A stretch of DNA of 10,012 bases from Ignavibacteria bacterium (GTDB lineage: Bacteria; Bacteroidota; Ignavibacteria; Ignavibacteriales; Melioribacteraceae): contig DSBF01000301.1 of NCBI GenBank assembly GCA_011049495.1, positions 1-10,012 on the forward strand, written 5' to 3'. The notes below the pieces were generated by a model. The model had not been told where the DNA came from. It did no database searches and saw only the letters and a list, made by a program, of their open reading frames with translations. The translations under genes were made by a program, and so were the position numbers. Shown one piece after another: positions 1 to 6,342 of this stretch (position 1 is its first letter; each line of letters opens with the position of its first letter).

Positions 1-636
1 CCGGTTTTTGCTGATATTGATATTGTAGCCATGACGGCTCATTCGACGCCACCACTTGATTTGAAAACACGGATTCGGGATACCAATCGTTTTTTTAATC
101 CGCTAATTCTTTCTGAATTAAAAAATACCATTCTTCAAAAATACAAGATTAAATATGCGGCAATAAATTCATCTATCCTTCCATGGACGCAAATCAACAA
201 TACCGATACACTGCTCACCGGAAATCTTTATCCTGATTACATCCAAAAACAAAACAATCTTAAAGTTTTGCAATTACCAGATTCGATTAAAGCAGGAAAA
301 TTAAATTTTCCGCAATTCATTATTTATAACGATGATATTTCGGTTTTTCCTGCCGCATCTATTACTGCTTCCGACGAGTTATTCTGGCAACACGCCGGAA
401 TGATTTTTATCAAGACCAAGACTCCGGTTGCAAAGATATCTTTTCATTCAAGAGGCGGCACTCACCATGTATTCTACTATTCGGTCATTGACAAAGACCA
501 TCAAATCATTGAAGAAGAAGTGTTCATCAATGATTTTTCTCCTCGTAAAATCTATCGGATCATTGACCTTCCGGCTGATTCGTGGGTGATTTTTTCAGGA
601 AATGGAATATCACCATTGACAATATTGATAAATTAG
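1..636 (+). CDS. C-terminal part of a probable GT-C-like membrane glycosyltransferase (5' end outside the window)
   Basis: The reading frame is open from base 1 and gives 211 residues ending at a TAG. An ATG at position 31 exists but has no ribosome-binding site, and the frame is coding-like before it, so I read this as the tail of a longer gene. What remains is soluble, with no membrane segment. It begins with a VFADID run, then a His, and an R-x-x-D-x-x-R-F-F segment followed by 'KYKIKYAAI'. That layout resembles the periplasmic tail of polytopic GT-C / PMT-like proteins, where a 'D...H...R..D...FF...YgvkYv' pattern follows the last membrane helix. The rest looks like a beta-rich domain. 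Such proteins transfer sugars from polyprenyl-phosphate donors outside the membrane, which suits the locus. The gap to the next gene is four bases, so they are probably co-transcribed. The family assignment is tentative because the catalytic N-terminal half is missing; an unrelated membrane protein is possible. Confidence 0.5.
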   Translation, partial: PVFADIDIVAMTAHSTPPLDLKTRIRDTNRFFNPLILSELKNTILQKYKIKYAAINSSILPWTQINNTDTLLTGNLYPDYIQKQNNLKVLQLPDSIKAGKLNFPQFIIYNDDISVFPAASITASDELFWQHAGMIFIKTKTPVAKISFHSRGGTHHVFYYSVIDKDHQIIEEEVFINDFSPRKIYRIIDLPADSWVIFSGNGISPLTILIN

Positions 637-640
637 TTTT

Positions 641-1792
641 ATGCACCTTCTTTATTTTCTCAATTTCTACCCCACCAAGCATAAAATCGTCTCGCATGAT
701 GAAATGCTGGAAATGTCCCGGCGTGGTCATAATATTACAGTAATAGCAGTTTGGGGTGGAAAAAAGTCAAAGATTAATGATTTACCTTTTAATGTAATTT
801 ACCTTACAAATAAAATACGGATTTTTTCGATAACCTATCTATTATTTAAACAGCCGGTGAAAATCATTAACCATTTTCCCATATTAAAAAAATATCTGGG
901 ATTTCAAGATGCACTTAAATATCTCTCCTCCTACCATGTCATTCTAAAGAATAAAACTGACCGGATACATGCCCATTTTGCCAATAACGCCGCATTAAAG
1001 GGTTATCTTTTTTCAAAGTTTACCAATATGCCATTCAGTTGCACTGGTCACGGTTCAGAACTCCTTCTATATCCTGAACCCTATCTAAAAGAACTGATCA
1101 CTAATGCCAAACCATTTATTACTATCTCAAATTACAATAAAAAACGATTGATAGAAAAATACAATCTTTCATCGGACCAAATCGTAGTGAATTATTGCGG
1201 GATTGATACCGACTACTTTAAGAAACCGGAAAAGAGGGAAAAGCCTGATTATTTTTCAATTTTATCGGTCACTGCTTTAAAAAAAGTCAAAGGAGTGACG
1301 TATCTGATTGAAGCATGCCGATTGTTAAAAGAACAATACATTTCCTTTACATGTCAAATAATCGGCGGAGGTTCTGAATACGATTCTCTGTTTAATTTGA
1401 TTCAAGAAAGCGGCATAGAAGATTGTACAACGTTACTTGGCATTAAAACCCAAAGTGAAATTCGGGAATATTTAAGCATTTCGGATGTTTTCGTTCTGCC
1501 AAGTATTTCCGAAGGCATCCCGGTCGCCGTCATGGAAGCCATGGCGATGGAAGTACCGGTAATTGCATCGAATATTACCGGATTACCCGAGATTATTGAG
1601 GATGGAATCAGTGGCTATCTTGTTCCGCCCAAAGACCCACAGGCACTGGCGGGAAAAATCATCGAATTATATAAGAATCCGGGACTTTGTGAAAAATTCG
1701 GTCAAACAGCCCGGAAAACTGTGAAAGAAAAATTCAATTTGACCAAGAATACTGATAACTTTATTAAACTGATAACGTCAGGTAACTACTAA
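641..1792 (+). CDS. GT4-family glycosyltransferase, retaining, GT-B fold
   Basis: This is a complete 383-residue enzyme of normal length for GT4 (glycosyl transferase group 1). The N-terminal acceptor domain has A-H-F-A-N at about 111-115 and T-G-H-G-S-E at 135-140, both typical of the GT4 branch that includes colanic-acid-type transferases such as WcaL. The donor domain starts near residue 205 and has L-K-K-V-K-G (213-218), an I-I-G-G-G loop (240-244), and the canonical E-x7-E signature E291/E299 within 'SEGIPVAVMEAMA', followed by G-L-P-E. It should act at the cytoplasmic face, transferring a sugar from a nucleotide donor onto a lipid-linked acceptor; donor and linkage cannot be read from sequence. 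The ATG start lies four bases after the preceding stop, with no obvious Shine-Dalgarno sequence. Its own TAA stop directly precedes the next gene, in the same frame. GC is markedly higher at its 3' part than in the following gene. Confidence 0.93.
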   Translation: MHLLYFLNFYPTKHKIVSHDEMLEMSRRGHNITVIAVWGGKKSKINDLPFNVIYLTNKIRIFSITYLLFKQPVKIINHFPILKKYLGFQDALKYLSSYHVILKNKTDRIHAHFANNAALKGYLFSKFTNMPFSCTGHGSELLLYPEPYLKELITNAKPFITISNYNKKRLIEKYNLSSDQIVVNYCGIDTDYFKKPEKREKPDYFSILSVTALKKVKGVTYLIEACRLLKEQYISFTCQIIGGGSEYDSLFNLIQESGIEDCTTLLGIKTQSEIREYLSISDVFVLPSISEGIPVAVMEAMAMEVPVIASNITGLPEIIEDGISGYLVPPKDPQALAGKIIELYKNPGLCEKFGQTARKTVKEKFNLTKNTDNFIKLITSGNY

Positions 1793-2851
1793 TTGAATAT
1801 AAAATATCAATTCATAAATAATGAATCTGATTTTCTTGATATAAAAGAAAAATGGGAGGAAATATTTTCAAAATCAACAAATCATATATTTTCCTCATTC
1901 AGCTGGAATTACTATTGGTGGAAAAATTATAAAAGTAGTGCAAAATTGTTGATAATAATCCTTTACCAAGATAAACAACCGATTTCGATCTTTCCGCTTT
2001 ACTATTTGAAGGAATTATGTTTTACAAAATATTCACTGTTATCATCTAATTTTGTCGCATCGGATTATCTCGATATTATCTGCATAAAAAATCTCGAAAA
2101 GGAATGTCTGGAATTTTATCAATATTTATTCGCCACAAAATTCAGTAAATGCTCATATTTTCATCTTAAAGATTTTACAAATAATAGCTTATTATACAAT
2201 CTTGTGACATCCTATAAAAATCAGAGAATGATAGCGTATTCTGGATCAACTAACAAATTTTGTCCGTATTTACGGTTACCGGATCAAATTGATTCGATTT
2301 TTAATCATCACTCAGAAAAAACAAAAAGTCGTTTTTTATCTTATGTTCGTTCTGCATTTAATAATCCAGATGTAAGATTTCAAATTGGATTTATGGATAA
2401 TCCAACTACTTCACTTGATTATTTTACTGAGTTGCATTTGAAACGTATCTCTTCACAAGGAAAATTCAGTAATTTTTCCAACCAACAATTTGTCCATTTT
2501 CATAAAGACTATATACAAAACTCACCGGATTCCGTTCTATTTTTTTGGATTATCAAGCATGATACTCCAATAGCATCTGCCTATTGCTTGATTCTAAACG
2601 ATGCGGTTTATTTTTACAATTCAGGTTTTAATCCCGATGCTTCTGTCAAAAAGATCGGGCAAATATTATTGTATAAAATGTTTGATTATCTTATATCTAA
2701 AAATATAAAAACTTTTTACTTCCTACGTGGTTCGGAAAAATATAAATATTTCTGGACTTCTTTTCAAAATGAACTGTACTATGCAGAAATATTTCAATCG
2801 AATTTGAGCCGACTATTTAACAGTATCAAATTAAGAATTCACGGGAAATGA
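1793..2851 (+). CDS. GNAT acyltransferase of the FemAB/CelD-like family (acetyltransf_6 type)
   Basis: This is a 352-residue protein with the layout of the GNAT_acetyltransf_6 (CelD/BcsL, FemAB-like) family common in polysaccharide loci. An N-terminal 'F.....W..if' region with S-x-x-W-N-Y-Y-W-W near 36-43 precedes the C-terminal acyltransferase half. That half has H215-x-x-R218 with G223, an N-S-G-F-N-P segment at 276-281, G289, and the hallmark R-G-S-E-K-Y-K-Y-F-W at 312-321. It probably acylates an amino or hydroxyl group on a sugar intermediate or lipid-linked glycan in the cytoplasm; the acyl donor is unknown. The usual Asp before 'FLRG' is Phe here. The start is TTG, abutting the previous gene's TAA; AGGT at 1780-1783 is a weak ribosome-binding site nine bases upstream. 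No in-frame ATG exists before the conserved N-terminal region. The 3' end overlaps the next start by four bases (ATGA). The gene is very AT-rich. Confidence 0.82.
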   Translation: MNIKYQFINNESDFLDIKEKWEEIFSKSTNHIFSSFSWNYYWWKNYKSSAKLLIIILYQDKQPISIFPLYYLKELCFTKYSLLSSNFVASDYLDIICIKNLEKECLEFYQYLFATKFSKCSYFHLKDFTNNSLLYNLVTSYKNQRMIAYSGSTNKFCPYLRLPDQIDSIFNHHSEKTKSRFLSYVRSAFNNPDVRFQIGFMDNPTTSLDYFTELHLKRISSQGKFSNFSNQQFVHFHKDYIQNSPDSVLFFWIIKHDTPIASAYCLILNDAVYFYNSGFNPDASVKKIGQILLYKMFDYLISKNIKTFYFLRGSEKYKYFWTSFQNELYYAEIFQSNLSRLFNSIKLRIHGK

Positions 2852-4059
2852 TTACACTTAATATTTTACCTATTCCCTACCCTTACAAAGCAATGCTATC
2901 TCTAACCAACGACATCGATCAATGTTCGTGGAGTAAATTTCAGCTGTTACATCAATTTTTTAATACTGATAATGATACCAGTATTGGTAAAGGAATAAAT
3001 ATCGAAATAGGAAACAGTTTTTGGTTTTTTCAGAATCCAGACGCTGATGAATACGCATTTTCATATTTTAGAAATTTAAGCCAACAGAAATCAGAATATT
3101 ATCAAGAAATAATTGATCTAAACAAAAGAGGTTATTTAGATTGTCTTCATACTTGGGGTAATTTTTCAAAAGTTGGAGGCTTTAAAAGAAAATATGCAGA
3201 AAAAGCAACTGAAGAATCTATTAAATATTCGATAAAATGTCCTGTCTGGATAAATCATGGTGACAGTCATAACTCACAAAACTTAGTATATGGCTCAGGA
3301 GATGACCCGGATTCCGAATTCTATTCTGCAGACCTATTACCATATTTAAATACCACGTTTGTATGGTTGAATGATATAACAAAATTCATTGGTCAAGATA
3401 GAAGGTTTAATATTGATGAAGTCTATTTTGATAATAATTCCAGTACGGTGTACAAAATAAAAACTTATTCTAAATTGATATGTAAATTGATTTTATTAAG
3501 ACATATTTTTTTACCGACTGCAAATTCTTTAATCCGACCAGTAATATTGCGAGACAATCAAAAACTGTTGAAATTTACTCGATACGGTTTTTGGAATAAA
3601 GCTACCCTGTCAGATTTACCGGAAATACTATCAGAACAAATAATCGAAAAACTCCTGCTATCTAAAGGAAAAATGTGTGTTTATATACATCTTGGAAAGA
3701 ATTGTACCTGGGAAATATTAAAAAAAGTCGTCCCGGTTTACAACAAGATTTCGGAATTATATCATCGCCAACATTTATTAGTATGTACAACTTCAAGATT
3801 ATTAAACTTTGCATTAGCAGCTAAAGAATTAAGAACTGATATAAAAATACATGATTCAAAATATATAATAAATCTCACGTTTCCATCAATTAAAGGGGAA
3901 CAAAACAATAATAATTTATTGAATGGACTTTCATTTATTGTAAGTTCGCGTAAACGTTTTATTCTACTATTTAATAATAAAGAAGTCCCGTTTCATCAGA
4001 AATATGACCCATCACTAAAAAAATGGATTTTATACAGTCCATGGAAACGAATTTCATAA
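2848..4059 (+). CDS. Divergent NodB-fold (polysaccharide deacetylase-like) protein
   Basis: This 403-residue protein has no signal peptide or membrane helix and is therefore probably cytoplasmic. It begins with P-Y-K-A-M-L-S-L-T-N-D-I-D (12-24), which resembles motif 1 (TxDD) of NodB/carbohydrate-esterase-4 proteins, with D22 and D24 as candidate catalytic and metal residues. H101 in 'LHTWGNF' and the H137/H141 pair in 'WINHGDSHNSQN' could supply metal ligands. 'YIHLGK' (279-284) resembles the late-strand histidine of the fold. The C-terminal 60 residues look like an added beta-rich tail. If active, it would remove an N- or O-acyl group from a sugar. Position between an acyltransferase and a methyltransferase supports a sugar-modifying role. 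The ATG overlaps the preceding stop by four bases, suggesting translational coupling, with GGGAA just upstream. The canonical H-(S/T)-x-x-H motif is not seen, so another metal-dependent hydrolase or an inactive homologue is possible. Confidence 0.6.
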   Translation: MITLNILPIPYPYKAMLSLTNDIDQCSWSKFQLLHQFFNTDNDTSIGKGINIEIGNSFWFFQNPDADEYAFSYFRNLSQQKSEYYQEIIDLNKRGYLDCLHTWGNFSKVGGFKRKYAEKATEESIKYSIKCPVWINHGDSHNSQNLVYGSGDDPDSEFYSADLLPYLNTTFVWLNDITKFIGQDRRFNIDEVYFDNNSSTVYKIKTYSKLICKLILLRHIFLPTANSLIRPVILRDNQKLLKFTRYGFWNKATLSDLPEILSEQIIEKLLLSKGKMCVYIHLGKNCTWEILKKVVPVYNKISELYHRQHLLVCTTSRLLNFALAAKELRTDIKIHDSKYIINLTFPSIKGEQNNNNLLNGLSFIVSSRKRFILLFNNKEVPFHQKYDPSLKKWILYSPWKRIS

Positions 4060-4060
4060 T

Positions 4061-4065
4061 GGAGG
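4061..4065 (+). promoter_or_regulatory. Strong Shine-Dalgarno sequence for a TTG start
   Basis: GGAGG lies six bases before the TTG at 4072, an ideal spacing. It fixes the start of the methyltransferase gene. The only nearby ATG, at 4059, overlaps the previous stop and is out of frame. This is the clearest ribosome-binding site in the window; most other genes here have none. Confidence 0.85.
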
Positions 4066-4071
4066 AATATA

Positions 4072-4857
4072 TTGGAAGTATCACAAGAATATTGGACTAA
4101 AAGATATAAGACAGACTTTTCATTTAGGAGTTCTGCACATATTTCTTTCTCATGGGAATATAATCAGTATGTTTACAAAGCCTATATCAGAACTCTTAAA
4201 TCACTAATGCAAAATAATCAAAATATAATTAAAGATAAACGGATACTGGATATAGGATCTGGTACAGGTTATTATATTGATTTTTTTAAAAAAAATAGTG
4301 TTTCATCGTTAATTGGGACTGACATAACCGATATTAGTGTGCAAAATTTGTCTAAAAAATTCCCGGAATATCAATTCGTACAAAATGATATTACTAGTCA
4401 GCTTCCAGTATTGCTAACTGATAATAAATATGATATAATCTCAGTCTTCGATGTTCTATACTATATCATTGATGATGATTTATTTCAAAAAGCTATTGAA
4501 AATATATCGAAATTGTGTGATGATAATACAATCATTGTCATTACAGATAGATTTGTAGACCAAGTACCAAATACCGGATTAGTATATTTTAAATTTAGAT
4601 CTATTGCTAAATATTCTAAAATATTAAATAAGTACGGATTAAAAATAATCGATCGTAAACCAGTGAATTTCCTACTAAAGAAAAAGATACCGTTTCAATC
4701 ATTTTATTCATTATTAAAATGGGAGTTGTCAAAAATACATATCGATTTTGAAAAAATGATCGGAGCAATTCAATATCATATTGACCCGGTTTTTATGTCA
4801 GGTAATAGATCAGATATTCAAATGATATTAGTTAAAAAAGTCAAACAAAAACATTAA
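4072..4857 (+). CDS. Class I SAM-dependent methyltransferase
   Basis: This is a 261-residue protein with a Rossmann-type methyltransferase core. Motif I is L-D-I-G-S-G-T-G at 59-66. An acidic residue in the G-T-D loop (D84) should bind the ribose of S-adenosylmethionine, and Q-N-D (104-106) lies next to the adenine pocket. F-D-V-L-Y-Y (126-131) forms the strand-4 region. The N-terminal Y-W-x-x-R-Y (7-12) is common in small-molecule and sugar methyltransferases. The last ~90 residues are family-specific and I do not recognise them. It probably O- or N-methylates a sugar or the glycan end; terminal methylation can also control chain length, but nothing here proves that. The TTG start is fixed by GGAGG six bases upstream. 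The gene sits twelve bases after the deacetylase-like gene and shares the AT-rich composition. Its stop overlaps the stop of the convergent flippase gene. Confidence 0.88.
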   Translation: MEVSQEYWTKRYKTDFSFRSSAHISFSWEYNQYVYKAYIRTLKSLMQNNQNIIKDKRILDIGSGTGYYIDFFKKNSVSSLIGTDITDISVQNLSKKFPEYQFVQNDITSQLPVLLTDNKYDIISVFDVLYYIIDDDLFQKAIENISKLCDDNTIIVITDRFVDQVPNTGLVYFKFRSIAKYSKILNKYGLKIIDRKPVNFLLKKKIPFQSFYSLLKWELSKIHIDFEKMIGAIQYHIDPVFMSGNRSDIQMILVKKVKQKH

Positions 4858-6299
4858 TTGATATTTAATAAGTCCTTTAATATCATTTGCGGTTTGTCTG
4901 ATAATAGTCTTGTAGTAATTAAATATACTATGGGGAATGTAATAGTTTTCAATAGAAATAAAACCATTTTATCATATGTAAAAAATGCATTGCTCACAAA
5001 TAATATAAAGATGATAATACAAATCGATACAATTATTGGAAATATCATAATTCTTAATAAGGATTTTAGTGATAATCCTATCAGCGTTTTAAGTCTCAGA
5101 AATCCCCAAACACAAGAAATCGTCATATCGATATTTACCAATATACAGACGCCGATCAGACCAAAAAAATGGATTGTCGGATAAAGAAACACAGCCAGGA
5201 AAATTAACTGAGTCAACGAAATTGGTAACAGCAGATTGGGTTTCCCTTTCGCTAAAAACACACTTCCCGAACCCGAACTTAATGAACGGATTCCGCCAAA
5301 GTAGGCAATTAATTGAATGGGTACAATTGCCTCAATCCACTTCGGTAAGAACAGATGAATTACATCAGGAGTTATCAAAATTATATAAAGAGTGACCGGG
5401 ATAGTTATAAATGTCACATATTCAAGCGATTTCAGAAAGGCTTTGCGTAAACGGTTTGTATCATCTGCAATTTTCGTAAATCCGGGATAGAGCACTTTAC
5501 CAAGAACATTTGTTATATTCGTAGCAGGGATATTGGCAATCCGGTAAGCGAAATTATAGATACCCAACGGTTCCGTCCCCAGCATCCGTCCAACAAAAAA
5601 GTCATCAATGTTGCGGATCCCGAAATTTAGAATGCCCAGTCCCATGACACTTTTACCAAATACGAATAATTCTTTTAATATGGGGAAATCAGGTTTTAAA
5701 CGGATTTTAATTGGTCTTAAAATTAAAGCCGAGATCAGTTGAAACAGATCGGCAGTCAGTACGCCAATCACAAACGCCCAGTAATTAAATCCAAGCCATG
5801 CGAATATTACCGTTACTATCCCATATACAGTCAGATTTAATAGTTCGGGGATCACCCGTCGTTTGAAATTGATCTCTTTTGAAAGCAACGACATGGGGAT
5901 GCTGGACAGAGAGTTCAGTATCAAACTAATCGTCAATACCCTGAGCAATGCCGTCAGCCGGGGCTCCCGAAAAAACAGCGCTGCAAGCGGCGCCAAGCCA
6001 AATACCAGGAAATATAAAAACGTGCTCCACAGAAAAATAAATACTATTGATGTCGAAGCCGCTCGTTCGATTTCAGTCTTCTGATAAATAAGCGCCGAAT
6101 TAAAGCCCATTTCACGCAGCAGACCAATGGCGCTGACAATTAAAAAACCGTAGCCAATAATGCCAAACGCTTCCGGGGTCAGGAGTCTTGCCAAGATCAG
6201 CGTTGATAAAAAACTGATCCCCCGCGAGATCAGATTCGCCCCGAATACCCAGAACGAGCCGGTCACCATTTGATTTTTTAAATTAGAATGTTCATTCAT
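4854..6299 (-). CDS. Wzx/WzxC-type polysaccharide flippase (MOP superfamily)
   Basis: This 481-residue polytopic inner-membrane protein has about 14 hydrophobic segments, the usual size and topology of lipid-linked oligosaccharide flippases (Polysacc_synt_3, WzxC/TuaB-like). Family-like features include an N-terminal 'GSFWVFGANLISRGISF' helix, the 'LARLLTPEAFGIIGY' loop (37-50), 'REMGFNSALI' (62-71), 'FGKSVMGLGILNF' (214-226), 'FFVGRMLGTEPLGIYNFAY' (234-252) and 'LYPGF' (270-274). It should move the undecaprenyl-linked unit to the periplasmic face. It is the only gene on the minus strand. Its TAA overlaps the methyltransferase stop within TTAA. Upstream, AGGTGA ends 15 bases before the ATG, a long spacing, so the start is likely but not certain. 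The first ~400 codons are moderately GC-rich (40-65% in sampled lines), whereas the last ~80 codons drop to 22-27%, matching the neighbouring cassette. Confidence 0.93.
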   Translation of the reverse strand: MNEHSNLKNQMVTGSFWVFGANLISRGISFLSTLILARLLTPEAFGIIGYGFLIVSAIGLLREMGFNSALIYQKTEIERAASTSIVFIFLWSTFLYFLVFGLAPLAALFFREPRLTALLRVLTISLILNSLSSIPMSLLSKEINFKRRVIPELLNLTVYGIVTVIFAWLGFNYWAFVIGVLTADLFQLISALILRPIKIRLKPDFPILKELFVFGKSVMGLGILNFGIRNIDDFFVGRMLGTEPLGIYNFAYRIANIPATNITNVLGKVLYPGFTKIADDTNRLRKAFLKSLEYVTFITIPVTLYIILITPDVIHLFLPKWIEAIVPIQLIAYFGGIRSLSSGSGSVFLAKGKPNLLLPISLTQLIFLAVFLYPTIHFFGLIGVCILVNIDMTISCVWGFLRLKTLIGLSLKSLLRIMIFPIIVSICIIIFILFVSNAFFTYDKMVLFLLKTITFPIVYLITTRLLSDKPQMILKDLLNIN

Positions 6300-6342
6300 A
6301 ATTGTTTTTAATATTCACCTTTTTTTCCTATTTAACAAGTAA
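6300..6342. promoter_or_regulatory. Divergent intergenic region, presumed promoters for the flippase and the GT operon
   Basis: These 43 bases separate the start of the leftward flippase gene from the start of the rightward glycosyltransferase gene, so promoters for both directions must lie here or within the 5' ends of the genes. The region is very AT-rich, with a TAATAT at 6309-6314 and a T-tract at 6320-6326. I could not find a convincing -35/-10 pair or a Bacteroidetes-type TAnnTTTG element, so the role is inferred from gene layout alone. Confidence 0.4.

Larger units (their letters stand above)
1793..5100. other. AT-rich island covering the decoration cassette and the 3' end of the flippase gene
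   Basis: Hand counts of 60-base lines give 22-32% GC at 1801-1920, 4141-4200, 4321-4380 and 4861-5100. Flanking lines give 57% (1501-1560), 40% (1561-1620), 42-45% (5221-5340) and up to 65% (5941-6000). The left edge falls at the junction of two genes; the right edge falls inside the flippase gene, near codon 400. This suggests a separately acquired segment, although amino-acid content (Ile, Lys, Asn, Phe) explains part of the shift. The boundaries are approximate. Confidence 0.55.

Noticed and set aside
31..636. A complete gene starting at ATG 31
   Set aside because: The frame is open to base 1 with family-like residues before the ATG, and no ribosome-binding site precedes it; a truncated longer gene is more likely.
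4858..5395. Two plus-strand open frames (4858-5184 and 5174-5395) after the methyltransferase
   Set aside because: They lie antisense to the flippase; their hydrophobic or mixed sequences are complements of its membrane helices, and neither has a start signal or recognisable domain.
5863..6084. Plus-strand open frame antisense to the flippase N-terminal half
   Set aside because: Fully contained in a well-supported gene, with no motif or ribosome-binding site.
6300..6342. A GTG start for the flippase at 6318
   Set aside because: The GTG is 19 bases from the ATG at 6299 and is therefore out of frame.
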